Source: Hymenobacter sp. YC55 (GTDB lineage: Bacteria > Bacteroidota > Bacteroidia > Cytophagales > Hymenobacteraceae). Taken from it: a stretch of 64,000 nucleotides of DNA. A program made the translations under genes and the position numbers. The notes under the pieces are model-generated. The model worked only from the letters and a program-made list of their open reading frames with translations, did not search any database and was not told the origin of the DNA. This document shows, piece by piece, positions 1-9,264 of this stretch. Location of the stretch: assembly GCF_029433095.1 (NCBI RefSeq), contig NZ_JARNTX010000003.1, positions 186,001-250,000 of the forward strand, written 5' to 3'. The stretch's first letter is position 1. Each line of letters opens with the position of its first letter.

Positions 1-33
1 TTTCCACTGCTTCTGCTACCCACTTTTTACCTC

Positions 34-513
34 ATGAAACCCTTCCTTACGACCCTCGCCTTTCTGTTGGGGCTGGCGTTGCTCGGCACTGCCCAGCCCA
101 TGCCGGGAACCGCCAGCGTTGTTGAAGAGCAAACCTTTACGGCGCTGCTAACCCAGGTGGCCACTGCGTCACAAAAGCAGGATACCGCCGCCTTAAGCCG
201 CCTCTTCGCCTCAGAATACCGGCACAACGCGCCCGATAACCAGGTCGTGAACCGCAAATCGGAGTTGGCTTACATCGGCTCCAAGAACTGGCCCTTCACC
301 ACCGTTGCGCTCGGGAGCCCAGTGACGGTAAACGTCTACGGCCCCACGGCCGTGACGGTGGCGAATTTGAAACTTGGAAACCAGAGCAACAACGGCCCGG
401 CGTTTACTACGACCCTGCAAATGCTGGCCGTGTGGGTGCAGCGCGACGGCCGCTGGCAGATTGCCGTGCTTCACAGCAAAAAGCTGCCAACCTCGAAACC
501 CACGAAAAGCTAA
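34..513 (+). CDS. Secreted NTF2-like (SnoaL/DUF4440-type) protein
   Basis: A 159-residue protein with a clear signal peptide (hydrophobic residues about 5-20, likely cleavage near the AQPMPG stretch). The mature part has the alternating helix and strand pattern and the length (about 130 residues) of the NTF2-like superfamily, with a conserved-looking segment around SRLFASEYRHNAP and a C-terminal strand pair around VWVQRDGRWQIAVLHS, typical of DUF4440 proteins. These often bind small ligands or act as non-catalytic domains, so no reaction can be assigned. The stop is five bases before the next start, so the two genes are probably co-transcribed. Confidence 0.7.
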   Translation: MKPFLTTLAFLLGLALLGTAQPMPGTASVVEEQTFTALLTQVATASQKQDTAALSRLFASEYRHNAPDNQVVNRKSELAYIGSKNWPFTTVALGSPVTVNVYGPTAVTVANLKLGNQSNNGPAFTTTLQMLAVWVQRDGRWQIAVLHSKKLPTSKPTKS

Positions 514-518
514 CCGTG

Positions 519-1538
519 ATGAAATCCTGTTTTCTCTGCGAACCCGGGTGGGATGATCCGACTTGGCCCACCCCAGCGAAAGGCAAGTTCTTAACTACAG
601 CCTTCATAATCAGACTACTTCTTCTCTTCCTAGGATGGGCAGCCCCTAATCGGGGATTCGCGCAGGTCGCGTTGCCGGCCTCACCCCTGGCCCAGGTGCA
701 GGCCCTGCACCTGCCTGCGGCCCTCGACCAGCCGGTGGCCGTGTACTACGTGCCCGGCTACGAGACGCGGGCCCTGGCCTTGCGCCACCTGATGCAGGAG
801 GTGAAAACGTTCTACCAGCAGCAGTTGCAGCTCGACGTGCCATTCAGTCTGGCGGTGCTGGACTCCGCCCGGTGGACGAGCATCTACTCCGAGCAGGGAC
901 GACCGTTCTACGGCGTTCCGTGGGTGTCCAAGAAGCCGTACGTAGCGTTTTTGCCGGCGACCGGCGGCCGCATCAACGAGCAGCTAGCGGCGGTCGAGGA
1001 AAAGCGACGGGCTAATCCAAAAAAGCCGGTGGATTCCCGCAGGTTCGCGTATGGCGGTACAAAGCTAGGCGTACCGGATTTGATTGGTATTCACGAGCTC
1101 GGTCATGCCTATACCGACGCTTACGGCATCAACCTGCAAGTAGCGTGGCTGCGGGAATTGGTGGCAACTTATTTCTGCTACGCTTATCTGCGGCAACAGC
1201 TGCCGCCGCAGGCCGCCGGGTGGGAAGCAGCCAACCACCTGTTCTACCGCAACGTGAAGCCTACCTACACGTCGCTGGCCGACTTCGATCGTCTCTATTT
1301 CGGGGTGGGTCCCGACAATTACGGCTGGTACCAAGCCTATTTTCAGCAGCAGGTCGAGCACGTGTATCGAGAGCAAGGCCTCGGCTTTCTGCGGGCCCTG
1401 CCCCACGCTTTCCCCATGAGCGAACCGCCCGTGACCGACGGGGAGGAAGCCCTGACCCGAGTAGAGAAAATCTGCCCGGGTTTCCGGGCTTGGGCCGCGG
1501 CCGGCAAGGGCGCGGCCCCGCAAACCGGTAAAAACTAA
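519..1538 (+). CDS. Secreted HELGH zinc-metalloprotease-like protein
   Basis: About 339 residues when started at the ATG at 519, just after the stop of the preceding gene. A hydrophobic segment near residues 27-45 followed by GFAQ suggests export, although about 25 polar residues precede it, so a later start is possible. A HELGHAYTD motif at about residue 192 fits the HExxH zinc site of gluzincin-type peptidases, and RELVATYF some 20 residues later could give the third ligand (Glu). I do not recognise a named family. Substrate unknown; peptidase activity is inferred only from the motif. It converges on the minus-strand gene that ends at 1621. Confidence 0.6.
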   Translation: MKSCFLCEPGWDDPTWPTPAKGKFLTTAFIIRLLLLFLGWAAPNRGFAQVALPASPLAQVQALHLPAALDQPVAVYYVPGYETRALALRHLMQEVKTFYQQQLQLDVPFSLAVLDSARWTSIYSEQGRPFYGVPWVSKKPYVAFLPATGGRINEQLAAVEEKRRANPKKPVDSRRFAYGGTKLGVPDLIGIHELGHAYTDAYGINLQVAWLRELVATYFCYAYLRQQLPPQAAGWEAANHLFYRNVKPTYTSLADFDRLYFGVGPDNYGWYQAYFQQQVEHVYREQGLGFLRALPHAFPMSEPPVTDGEEALTRVEKICPGFRAWAAAGKGAAPQTGKN

Positions 1539-1620
1539 GTGTGCTGAAAGCCGCTCTTCTATTACTGCTTGGGTGAGGCAGCGCCGTCCGCGCCCACTTT
1601 CCGGCGCTGCCGGCCGCCGC

Positions 1621-2952
1621 TTACGGCGCGAGCACGCGCTCGAGCAGGGGGTCGCGGCCCGCCAGATAGTCTTGCGCCCGCAGCAGCACAGGAACTGTGG
1701 GGGTTAGGTCCGGGACAGCAAGATCAAGCCAGACCTGCGCGGGGGGGACCTCGGGGTGGGGCGCGGCCGAATAGCTGTGGAACCGGTCGGCATAGTGCAG
1801 CATCAGGCCTGAGTGGGGCAAGACCCAGTTGCCGCCTTCGGCCCAGTAGTCCAGGCTATCCCCGGCTGGCTCGCCCACCAGCGTGGCGCCGGCCAGGCGC
1901 AGCTGCGCCAGGTGGTACAAGCCGGCCGAGAAGGTGGCGCGCCCCACCAGCCCGTAGAGCTGGGCTCCGCACTGCTGCGTGGCCTTGCCCAACGCCTCGA
2001 AAAAGGCCTGGCCCACCTCGAGATTGCCCCCCGTGTTGAAACGCAGGTCCACCACCACTTTCCGGACCGGCCGCGTGCGCAGCTGCCGCAAGATCTGCCG
2101 GCCTACGGAGTCTACGGGAGGCTGCCCCGGGAGATTGCCGGCGCGGTTGTAGTGCACATACAGCGTCTGCTCGGTCGGCAGATACTGCTGCCAGAAGCCC
2201 TGCTGCGGCCGGCGCAGATACAGCGGCAGCTTCGTAGTGTCAGCGGGGAGCACGCTTTGCCACCGAGCTCCCCGGCCGGGATGGGTCGGGGCCAGATCCC
2301 ACCACGCCTCGGTGGGCTGATTGGTGGGCGCAAAGGGCAAGGGCGATAGCTGGACCGTGCGCACGCCCCCCCCGCGCATTCGCACCCGCACCCGGAGCGG
2401 GTCCTGCTGCCCGAGCAGGCGCAGCCCCTGCAAGATCTCGGGGCTGGTCAGCGAATACGTGCTCATGTAGCGGGCCCACGTCGGGCTGCCGGCAAAAAGG
2501 GGCGTGACCCACTGGTGCAGCTTCTCGGGGTCGTGCCCGGCCAGCTGTTCTACTTTGGCGCCGAGCAGCTCGGCGTACGCGGGTGTTGTTTTAACAATGT
2601 AGAGCCCTTCGGCAAACCACCACACCCGGATCGGGTAGCGCCGCAGGGCCGTGCGGTTGCGGACAAGATAGAGGCGGGTATGGGCATTGCCACTCAGGGC
2701 CATCGCCCGGGCCAGTCCCACGATCAGCTCCGGCGTCGTTTTTAGCGCCACCGAGTCGCGCAGCGCCGTAATACGGCTGCGAAAGGCCGCCGCTTCGGCG
2801 GGACGGAAGGAGCGGTCCTTCTGCAGCAGCGAGTCGAGGGTGGCTTGCAGATCCTGGCGCCACTGGGCGGGCGTGAGTGTGGGCTGGGCCCGGCCCGCGA
2901 GGGGCAGCAGGCTCCAGCAACTCAGCAGCAGAAATCGAAGTAGATACAGCAT
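1621..2952 (-). CDS. Secreted S41-like (C-terminal-processing type) peptidase
   Basis: A 443-residue protein. The start at 2952 was chosen because the protein then opens with MLYLLRFLLLSCWSLLPLAG, a good signal peptide; the frame stays open upstream but that part looks non-coding. The C-terminal third carries S41 hallmarks: VVVDLRFNTGGN at about residue 300, a serine in RATFSAGLYHLAQL at about 337 as probable nucleophile, then GATLVGEPAGDS. No PDZ domain is obvious, which is common in the secreted Bacteroidota members. It probably cleaves periplasmic or extracellular peptides; the substrate cannot be told. It stands alone, convergent with the preceding gene. Confidence 0.7.
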   Translation of the reverse strand: MLYLLRFLLLSCWSLLPLAGRAQPTLTPAQWRQDLQATLDSLLQKDRSFRPAEAAAFRSRITALRDSVALKTTPELIVGLARAMALSGNAHTRLYLVRNRTALRRYPIRVWWFAEGLYIVKTTPAYAELLGAKVEQLAGHDPEKLHQWVTPLFAGSPTWARYMSTYSLTSPEILQGLRLLGQQDPLRVRVRMRGGGVRTVQLSPLPFAPTNQPTEAWWDLAPTHPGRGARWQSVLPADTTKLPLYLRRPQQGFWQQYLPTEQTLYVHYNRAGNLPGQPPVDSVGRQILRQLRTRPVRKVVVDLRFNTGGNLEVGQAFFEALGKATQQCGAQLYGLVGRATFSAGLYHLAQLRLAGATLVGEPAGDSLDYWAEGGNWVLPHSGLMLHYADRFHSYSAAPHPEVPPAQVWLDLAVPDLTPTVPVLLRAQDYLAGRDPLLERVLAP

Positions 2953-3484
2953 ACGCGAGAGGCAGGGGCATGATAAGGAGAGAACGTGCCCCGAGTACCT
3001 GCTTTTAAGCCATTCGTTACCGCCCCAGGGCTGTTTAATTAGTTTCCGCTCCAAGGCAGCTGCTAAAAGCCAGCCAGCACCAGGACTAAGAAACGAAACC
3101 AGTGTCGATTCCGGCGCCGGTCTACGGGCCGGTGCGTGAAGGCGCACGGGCCAGGGAGTAGTCATTAGTGAAGGAGCAAGGCGGTTGCTGCCCCGATTTC
3201 CCTGCTAGGAAAGCCTTTAAGAGCCGAGAAGAGCGGCCCTTGCCGGAATTGTCGCTTGTCTTGTTTACGGTTGCTCGCCCGGCGAACTACGACGCCATAC
3301 CCTGCAACAGCCACACGAGCATTTGTTTGGACGGTCCCGCTATTGTGTCGTCCATGAAAACGCTCCAATAAAGAGACAAACAAAGCAACCGTTAACTTTT
3401 TTTGCCCAAGACCATCCTGGTCGTGCTGGTCCATACATTAAGAGCAGATGCTGTACTCTGCCTGGAAGTTAGGAGAAGGTCCTG
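2953..3484. other. Gap without a convincing gene
   Basis: About 530 bases between the S41-like gene and a decayed coding fragment. Short open frames exist on both strands, but none has a signal peptide, a recognisable motif or convincing codon use. I see no strong hairpin here. The promoter of the minus-strand protease gene should lie near 2953-3050, but no TAnnTTTG box stands out. Confidence 0.4.
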
Positions 3485-3709
3485 GCCGAATTCAACCTAA
3501 AGACATGATGGCCCGCCACAACGAAGAAGGTCACCGCCGATACGCTCTACAACAATGCCGAGGTGCAGTTGTACTTTATCTACTTCGATGAGTAGCAGAT
3601 GCTTTTGGCTCGCCTCGAACTCATGAATGGTTTTCGCTACTACACCTTGGCCACAGAACTTGCCAAGGTATTGCACGACCAACATACCTACTTTGCAACC
3701 AAAAAATAG
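3485..3709 (+). pseudogene. Decayed coding remnant, family unknown
   Basis: Reading this frame gives protein-like sequence broken by two in-frame stops: TGA at 3506 and TAG at 3593. The segments read VTADTLYNNAEVQLYFIYFD before the second stop and MLLARLELMNGFRYYTLATE after it, finishing at TAG 3707. The residue composition resembles real coding sequence and the reading frame is kept across the stops. I cannot name the parent family. It lies in a low-coding stretch next to the transfer region, which fits a dying gene; it could still be chance. Confidence 0.35.
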
Positions 3710-3784
3710 CTGCTTTACCTACTTCAAAAAAAAGACAATTCTATACACGGGAATTGATAAATGAGGAATGCGTGATAGTAGCCT

Positions 3785-3976
3785 TTAGAAAGGATTGAAC
3801 CGGTCATGCGGATTGAAAGGTCCTTTGGAAGGAGGTGTTACGCGACTTGACAAGCCCCAAAATTTGGATAGCCCAAAGAGCACTAAACCCCACGTCGCCA
3901 AGCTGCTACCCCAGCTAGGGGCCCAGGAAGAATACAAGAAAGCAATTACCGCGAGGAATAGTAAAAAGCTTTTCAT
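3785..3976 (-). CDS. Small hydrophobic protein, two predicted membrane segments
   Basis: A 63-residue frame that opens with MKSFLLFLAVIAFLYSSW and continues with a second hydrophobic stretch (WGLVLFGLSKFWGL) before a polar, proline-rich tail. The hydrophobic pattern and positive N-terminus look like a real small membrane protein rather than a shadow. An overlapping plus-strand frame is polar and less convincing. No family recognised. It lies downstream of the transfer operon on the same strand, but nearly 1.2 kb from traN, so a link is unproven. Confidence 0.35.
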   Translation of the reverse strand: MKSFLLFLAVIAFLYSSWAPSWGSSLATWGLVLFGLSKFWGLSSRVTPPSKGPFNPHDRFNPF

Positions 3977-4169
3977 AGAAGTAAGTACGTAAAATTTTAT
4001 AACTGTTTGTTACTAAGCACCTAATACTTTGCTATACTGATAAATTGATGAAGCTAGGCAATAGTAAAATTAAGAAACCTTATTTATAGACTCGAGGCGC
4101 GCGATGCACTACCAAGTAAACGAAGATGATACTAGTGAAGTAGAACCTCTATTTTTCATTAAAAGCTTG

Positions 4170-4568
4170 TCAAGGAATTAAATATACAGAAATGGCTTGA
4201 GCATTCTGGCCACTGCCGTTCTTAGTTTCGACAGATTTTCCATCAATCAAAACTTCGGACTTCACACTCGAGGAAGCAGTACCATTTCTCACAAATACCC
4301 CGCAGCTTACAACGTCGGCCTGCTTCATCGTCCGCTTAAAAGAATAGGTCTTAGGTAGGTTTACGGGTTCATCGACTACTTCCGTACCCGTGGCATCTCG
4401 GTAAATAATTTGTGCAGTAACGGCATTGGTGCCAGTTATACGATATTCTACTGCATATTCTTTCGGTCCTATAGGTTTGGGATCAGGAGTGGAATCGGAA
4501 TCATCTGATGAACAACCGTTTACCACTAGTAAGGGTAACAGCAATAAGGTCAATAGTTTCATTTTCAT
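4170..4568 (-). CDS. Small lipoprotein, function unknown
   Basis: About 133 residues from the ATG at 4568; an alternative ATG lies two codons later at 4562. The N-terminus KLLTLLLLPLLVVNGCSSDD is a textbook type II signal peptide with lipobox VVNGC and an acidic stretch behind the cysteine, which in Bacteroidota often marks export to the cell surface. The remainder is strand-rich and contains a single further cysteine. No family recognised. It is transcribed in the same direction as the transfer operon that ends at 5130. Confidence 0.65.
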   Translation of the reverse strand: MKMKLLTLLLLPLLVVNGCSSDDSDSTPDPKPIGPKEYAVEYRITGTNAVTAQIIYRDATGTEVVDEPVNLPKTYSFKRTMKQADVVSCGVFVRNGTASSSVKSEVLIDGKSVETKNGSGQNAQAISVYLIP

Positions 4569-4754
4569 AGGATGGTGATGACACAAGCGGTGAAGTAAAT
4601 TTTCCCCGTTCAGGACAGACACTATTTGAAGCACTGGACAAGTCGGCCAGGTTTTGTGTTTGTTAAAAGCGCTTACCAAGTTAGTCTTGGCGAAGCAGCA
4701 GGGTCATTCTGGAATGTGAGAGACCTAGCCTCTCACTTACCCTCTAGTTGGGCA

Positions 4755-5033
4755 TTATCCTACATCTTGGGCGACGTCCAGTATCAATACAACGACAAAG
4801 AGACTCACAGCAATTATCCAGAACGAGCGTAGCAAGTTTGCCTTGAAAAGCCGGGACGAGGCCAGAAAAGTAAGTAGCATAACGAAGTGAGTTGACGCTC
4901 CAGGCTTTTCACTGGTAAAGACAAAGATCAAACCGGCTATTAAAGCAATTGCTGCTAAAACTGCATAGTTGGCACTGGGCTCATTGAATAGAATAGCGGC
5001 CAACGTCTCACGAGCAGATTGAAGCTTTTTCAT
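4755..5033 (-). CDS. Small membrane protein, three predicted segments
   Basis: A 92-residue protein with hydrophobic segments at about residues 23-40 (YAVLAAIALIAGLIFVF), 48-60 and 68-86 (RSFWIIAVSLFVVVLIL). The N-terminal 20 residues are amphipathic and charged. No motif allows a functional assignment. It follows traN by about 100 bases on the same strand, so it may be read through from the transfer operon and could have a role such as entry exclusion, but that is only position-based inference. Confidence 0.55.
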   Translation of the reverse strand: MKKLQSARETLAAILFNEPSANYAVLAAIALIAGLIFVFTSEKPGASTHFVMLLTFLASSRLFKANLLRSFWIIAVSLFVVVLILDVAQDVG

Positions 5034-5129
5034 ACGGGAGGGCAGTTTGGTTGTAAACTACCTCCTGTAACGCACGGGCTTTTAGAAGGTCTATATCGTT
5101 ATGGTTAGGCTTGGTCTGTGGGGCCTCGC

Positions 5130-6167
5130 TTACCTGGACCCAACAGAGCCAGCTGCGACTGCACTAGCTATGCCTTTGAAAGTATGCGCCTTCAGCAAAT
5201 CTGAATTGGCAAGGGTAAGTTTGATATTGCGCCCCCCGCCCTTTTCGTAAAGCTCGATAACCAATTGCTTTTTATCGGGGATAGTAAACTTTTTGAAGAT
5301 GAATACCTTCTCTAGCTTTCCCTGCGCGTCCACCTTTTTTTGCGCTCCATTGTAGACATAGATCGGCGCAATTTCAAGTGCTTGTTCGGCTGTGCGCTTA
5401 GCTACCTTTTTGTCCTGGATATAGAACTTGACAAAGTCTATGTCATACGTCACGTTGGACTTGTTAGCAATGTGAAGAGGAAAGAACAAGGTTTCGTTTT
5501 GATAGCCTACCGATCCAGCTCGCAAACTGAGTTGGTTGGCACTCTTGCTATCCGCCGTGCCCTTGCTGGTTAATGCTTCAACCGAATAGCCATCTAGGTT
5601 GCCCTGAGGAATTGGTGAATTAGATAGAATGGCCTCGTTGATAACAGGCGAAGTAGAAGCAATAGCCGGTGAGCCAGCACTCCGTACTGCTGTCGTGCCC
5701 GCTCCCAAATTCAGGGAAAGAATTTTGGGGTCACGAGCATAATTAACCACAAACGAGTAAAGCTTTCCATCGGAAGTAAGCACCGTCATGTTGGTTTCGG
5801 CAAACCGTTGCCCCGCTGCTTTCACGCGAACAATGTTCTCTGCTCCGGTGGCCTTAGCAGCAATCAGGCCCGCGCTACCCAAATCGACATAGGTTACGGG
5901 AAATGGGAAAACCAAGTGCGTAGTCTTTTGGTCGCTGACAAACAGCGGATAGGAAGCCATTTTATTTGACTCCGAGTAAGTAAGCATCTTGGGAGCCTCT
6001 TGTTGATCCTGGTTATCGGGCACATCAACGTATTGACCTTTCGGCTGACGCATGGACGCAGCGCGGGCCGCACGGCCTTGAGGTGTATTAGCTTGGCCTA
6101 GCACGGACGAGGCATTGAGCACAGCCAGCACAAGGGCAGCACTTACGGAAAGAAACGGCTTATGCAT
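5130..6167 (-). CDS. traN: Conjugative transfer protein TraN (VirB9-like, DUF4138)
   Basis: A 345-residue protein with an N-terminal signal peptide (MHKPFLSVSAALVLAVLNAS) and the TraN pattern: FPFPVTYVDLGSAGLIA early, then VRVKAAGQRFAETNMTVLTSDG followed by SFVVNYA, as in Bacteroidetes conjugative transposon TraN proteins. The C-terminal half is a strand-rich domain (YDIDFVKFYIQDKK, then KKFTIPDKKQLVIELYEKGG) typical of VirB9-like proteins. Expected role: part of the periplasmic/outer-membrane core of the mating channel, together with TraM. It is the last recognisable tra gene of the operon, 17 bases after traM. Confidence 0.9.
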   Translation of the reverse strand: MHKPFLSVSAALVLAVLNASSVLGQANTPQGRAARAASMRQPKGQYVDVPDNQDQQEAPKMLTYSESNKMASYPLFVSDQKTTHLVFPFPVTYVDLGSAGLIAAKATGAENIVRVKAAGQRFAETNMTVLTSDGKLYSFVVNYARDPKILSLNLGAGTTAVRSAGSPAIASTSPVINEAILSNSPIPQGNLDGYSVEALTSKGTADSKSANQLSLRAGSVGYQNETLFFPLHIANKSNVTYDIDFVKFYIQDKKVAKRTAEQALEIAPIYVYNGAQKKVDAQGKLEKVFIFKKFTIPDKKQLVIELYEKGGGRNIKLTLANSDLLKAHTFKGIASAVAAGSVGSR

Positions 6168-6184
6168 AGTAAGGAAAGAGTGGG

Positions 6185-7378
6185 TTAATCTTCTTTGTCA
6201 ACTTTCAATAGGATGTTGTACCCGGCTTTCAGGCGCACCTTGACCAACCGAATCTTTTTTTGGCCTAAACTTTTCACTGCCGTAACCGCCACACCCGCCG
6301 CAGCCGTAGTGGGGTCCGCGCTCATAGTCATCATATCCGCCGCGCCCATGGCGTCGGCACCCGCTTGCTTAGAGGCATCCCGCGTAATCGTACCGGGAAT
6401 GTGTAAGCCTTCTAATCCATCTACATCGTACACCTCTAGAGAAGCCGGGAAGATGCTACCCCCCGATTTGAGTGTTTCAATTGCGATGGTCAAACGTTCC
6501 CCGGCCAAGCTGCACTTGCCGTAGATAAAGGTATTTGCTGCTAACTGGTGCCCATTCACGACGGCAGGTTCGGTGAGCCGCATTTTCACCAAAGAGCCAC
6601 TAACTACTTCCTGAGATTCGTGGATGACTGCAGGGAGTGTATTAGCATCCACTGCATCGGCGCTGCCGCTATCATCAAGTCCTTGAAAGGAAACGGTGCG
6701 TTTGGTGCTGCCAGCACCGAGGCGAGAGACAATCGCATTATCATCAACTATAAGAGCTTTGGTTGCCGGTTTCTTAGATACCGATTTAGCAACCGGGGCC
6801 ACTGCCACTGGCTTAGGAGCATCCCGCTCGTCTGATTCGCGCAGTAGCCGCGCAATTTCAGCTTTAGCCCGTGCTTCCTCTATTTTCCGCTCCCGCTCAC
6901 TACGATCCAGCTCTCGCTGTTCTTGAGGCGTGAGGGCGCCTGGTACCGTAGTTGGCGTAGCATTAATCGATGCTGCTTGCTGAGCTTGCTGCGCATCCAA
7001 AAGTTGCTGCTGAGCTGCTGCTACGGTTTTATCGGCCGAGGCATTCGGGCCTGTTTCCCCGTTGGGACCAACTGCGTAAGAAAGATTGTTGTTCGTAGAT
7101 GCAGTATCTAACTGGCCAGACACTAAGCCCCGATTCCGCAGGGAATCGACGGGCGCCGAGTAGGCTTCAATCTTGCTGGTAGTAATATCCGTATTACCTG
7201 CCACTCCGGGCAAGTTGGTATTAAAGCCCGCCGGAACTACTTGTGCGTCGGCTGGAGTACCCCCTCCCCCACCTCCCAGATAGAACATAACCGCTAGAAA
7301 AGGTACGCCAACCACGGGCAGAAACGTTGCCATTTTGCGGGTTCGAATAAACTGGGGGTCTTTTGGTTTCGTCGCCAT
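6185..7378 (-). CDS. traM: Conjugative transfer protein TraM (VirB10-like)
   Basis: A 397-residue protein from the ATG at 7378; the frame is open further upstream but would then overlap traK. The layout is classical TraM: short cytoplasmic N-terminus (PKDPQFIRTRKM), one membrane segment (FLPVVGVPFLAVMFYLGGGG), a long linker with Gln/Ala-rich and charged coiled-coil parts (RELDRSERERKIEEARAKAE), and a C-terminal beta domain with AVIHESQEVVSGSLVKMRL and NTFIYGKCSLAGERL. Expected role: inner-membrane-anchored channel scaffold linking inner and outer membranes. It lies between traK and traN in the family gene order. Confidence 0.9.
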   Translation of the reverse strand: MATKPKDPQFIRTRKMATFLPVVGVPFLAVMFYLGGGGGGTPADAQVVPAGFNTNLPGVAGNTDITTSKIEAYSAPVDSLRNRGLVSGQLDTASTNNNLSYAVGPNGETGPNASADKTVAAAQQQLLDAQQAQQAASINATPTTVPGALTPQEQRELDRSERERKIEEARAKAEIARLLRESDERDAPKPVAVAPVAKSVSKKPATKALIVDDNAIVSRLGAGSTKRTVSFQGLDDSGSADAVDANTLPAVIHESQEVVSGSLVKMRLTEPAVVNGHQLAANTFIYGKCSLAGERLTIAIETLKSGGSIFPASLEVYDVDGLEGLHIPGTITRDASKQAGADAMGAADMMTMSADPTTAAAGVAVTAVKSLGQKKIRLVKVRLKAGYNILLKVDKED

Positions 7379-7389
7379 AGGGGCAGTGC

Positions 7390-8004
7390 TTAGCGGGGCG
7401 TAGTTGTGAGGTCGTTGTTTTGTAGCACTCGCCAATTCTCCATGATGAAGCCATGCGGATTGTTCTCTGAGCGCGTTACGTCGCGCAATGAGCATTCAGA
7501 AACAAAATCGCGGGTAGTAACCGATGTGGCACGAATAACACGTTGATGGCCAAAGCAACGCGCCGTAATAGGTCGCTGTGTGGAAAGCTGCACACTATCG
7601 ACAATCATTTCGATACTGATATTGGCAGCGATTAAGTCGTTGTAAAATCCCTTTTCCTTGAAGTTTTCGTACTGTTTCTTCGCCGAGTTATCAGCCAAAT
7701 ACAGCGCCTTGTTTACATTACCCTGAATAGCTTTTTGGTCAGGATCCAGCGTGAAGAATAGTTCATGGAAGCGGCTAACGTGGCTACGCGCTTCAATGGG
7801 TCGATTCGCTTTGGAATCTCGTGCGCCAGCAGTTAGTAGAGCGCCATTTTCCAGCACATAAATGCGTTGAGAAGCTGCCTGAGAGGATTGAAAAGCGAAA
7901 TAGGCAATAGTGCCCGCCAGCGTGAAAGCCGCCACAATAAAGAGCAAGGCCAGAGTCTTAACCTGCTGGAAAGCAGAATCAATAGTTTTAAGAGATGCGA
8001 ACAT
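7390..8004 (-). CDS. traK: Conjugative transfer protein TraK (VirB8-like)
   Basis: A 204-residue protein from the ATG at 8004, chosen because it gives the TraK-type opening MFASLKTIDSAFQQVKTLAL followed by one membrane segment (LLFIVAAFTLAGTIAYFAF). The periplasmic part shows ARSHVSRFHELFFTLDPDQK, a strongly conserved TraK signature, then NISIEMIVDSVQLS. Expected role: VirB8-like periplasmic assembly factor of the mating-pair apparatus. The stop lies 11 bases before traM. No TraL-sized small membrane protein sits between traK and traM, where TraL is found in the CTnDOT-type order. Confidence 0.9.
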   Translation of the reverse strand: MFASLKTIDSAFQQVKTLALLFIVAAFTLAGTIAYFAFQSSQAASQRIYVLENGALLTAGARDSKANRPIEARSHVSRFHELFFTLDPDQKAIQGNVNKALYLADNSAKKQYENFKEKGFYNDLIAANISIEMIVDSVQLSTQRPITARCFGHQRVIRATSVTTRDFVSECSLRDVTRSENNPHGFIMENWRVLQNNDLTTTPR

Positions 8005-8044
8005 TTCGATTTGGAATTGGAAGGTGATAGAACAACCAGCTCGG

Positions 8045-9202
8045 TTAGCCACGCAAGCGGTTAACTAAGCTTTGAGCTCTTTCGCGCACTGCCGTTCCTG
8101 CACGATGCCCTATTTGTTCGCCGCGCGTCATACTTCCCCCGCTATTTCCACCCAACAATCCTTGGCCAGCACCAACCGCAGCGCCTAATCCGGTTGCACC
8201 ATTGGAAACTATAGAACCAGCCCCACGCAGGCTAGCGCCTCCTGCTGCGCCAGCCACTGCTGCACCACCTGTCATAGCCGATTGCATGGCCCGTCCAGCC
8301 TGCGCAGCACCTGTTGCGGAAATCATCATTTCCGTGACGAAGGGAATAATCAGATAGCCGGTAATAGCAATACAGAGAAACACCAAGTAGCCAAAGTCAG
8401 CGGACTCTAACCCCCCATTAGGACTTTGCAGGCGGGTAATATCTGCCCGCAGCATCATGATTTGAAACTGCCCCATAATGGCACCGAAAATATTAGCTAC
8501 GGGCACCCATAAGCTAATCGTAATGAAGTTGCCTAACCATTTGGGAATAGTTTCGGTGAAGCCCGGAAAAATTGAAATGCCAAAGCTTAGCGGGCCTAAC
8601 ACAGACAGTACCACTAGCAGAAAAGTCGCCAACACATTAATTAAGAGGCGGGCCGCACAATGGAACAGTTCCAGAACGTTCTTCATCCACTCCCGGAAAT
8701 TTTGATTCACATCATACTTCAGCTTGTTGAACGTTAAAGCGGTTTGTTGGCCCAGGTTGCCCATGCCCGTAACTCCGCCCAGCTCCTTCAACTTTGCTTC
8801 ATAAGCCTCATCGGTTGCAAAGTCTTGATAGGCGGGTAGCCGCGCCATGATATCTTTTTTCTGCTGTTGAAGGCGCGCTATTTCCTGCGTTTCGGTGATT
8901 CGCACCGAATCAGTGCTTCGCGCAATCGCACCGGTTATACCTCGCAACCCACCAAGCAACTGAGGGAAAAGCAAAATAGCCAAGCCAATCAGGAACGGCC
9001 GCATTAGCGGGTAGATATCGATGGGTTCAGCACGTGCGATGTGGCCCCACACGCGTGAACTGATGAAGATTAATGCTCCAATGCAGCCAACTGCTCGACC
9101 TAAGGTTACGAACTGAGCCACCAACGGCATCATGGAATCGTACAGACGGCCGAGCATCTGCTCCATTTGGAGCATAGCAACGGTAAGGGTATTCATGTCC
9201 AT
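8045..9202 (-). CDS. traJ: Conjugative transfer protein TraJ (VirB6-like membrane protein)
   Basis: A 385-residue polytopic membrane protein. Segments include PFLIGLAILLFPQLLGGLRG, LLINVLATFLLVVLSVLGPL and FGYLVFLCIAITGYLIIPFV. The motifs GPLSFGISIFPGFTETIPKW and FITISLWVPVANIFGAIMGQ are typical of TraJ/VirB6-like proteins of Bacteroidetes elements. The C-terminal 80 residues are Gly/Ala-rich and end in a basic tail. Expected role: inner-membrane part of the DNA translocation channel. A start at 9196 (second Met) is equally possible. It is followed by traK after 40 bases. Confidence 0.9.
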   Translation of the reverse strand: MDMNTLTVAMLQMEQMLGRLYDSMMPLVAQFVTLGRAVGCIGALIFISSRVWGHIARAEPIDIYPLMRPFLIGLAILLFPQLLGGLRGITGAIARSTDSVRITETQEIARLQQQKKDIMARLPAYQDFATDEAYEAKLKELGGVTGMGNLGQQTALTFNKLKYDVNQNFREWMKNVLELFHCAARLLINVLATFLLVVLSVLGPLSFGISIFPGFTETIPKWLGNFITISLWVPVANIFGAIMGQFQIMMLRADITRLQSPNGGLESADFGYLVFLCIAITGYLIIPFVTEMMISATGAAQAGRAMQSAMTGGAAVAGAAGGASLRGAGSIVSNGATGLGAAVGAGQGLLGGNSGGSMTRGEQIGHRAGTAVRERAQSLVNRLRG

Positions 9203-9264
9203 AGGGGCAGCAGAATTGAAAGCTGGCTACTTGAAAAGGAAAGGATACAGACTGGAATCCAGGC

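Noticed and set aside
1065..1523. Long minus-strand frame inside the metalloprotease-like gene
   Set aside because: It is a shadow of a GC-rich coding sequence; the plus-strand product has a zinc motif and an export signal, the shadow has neither.
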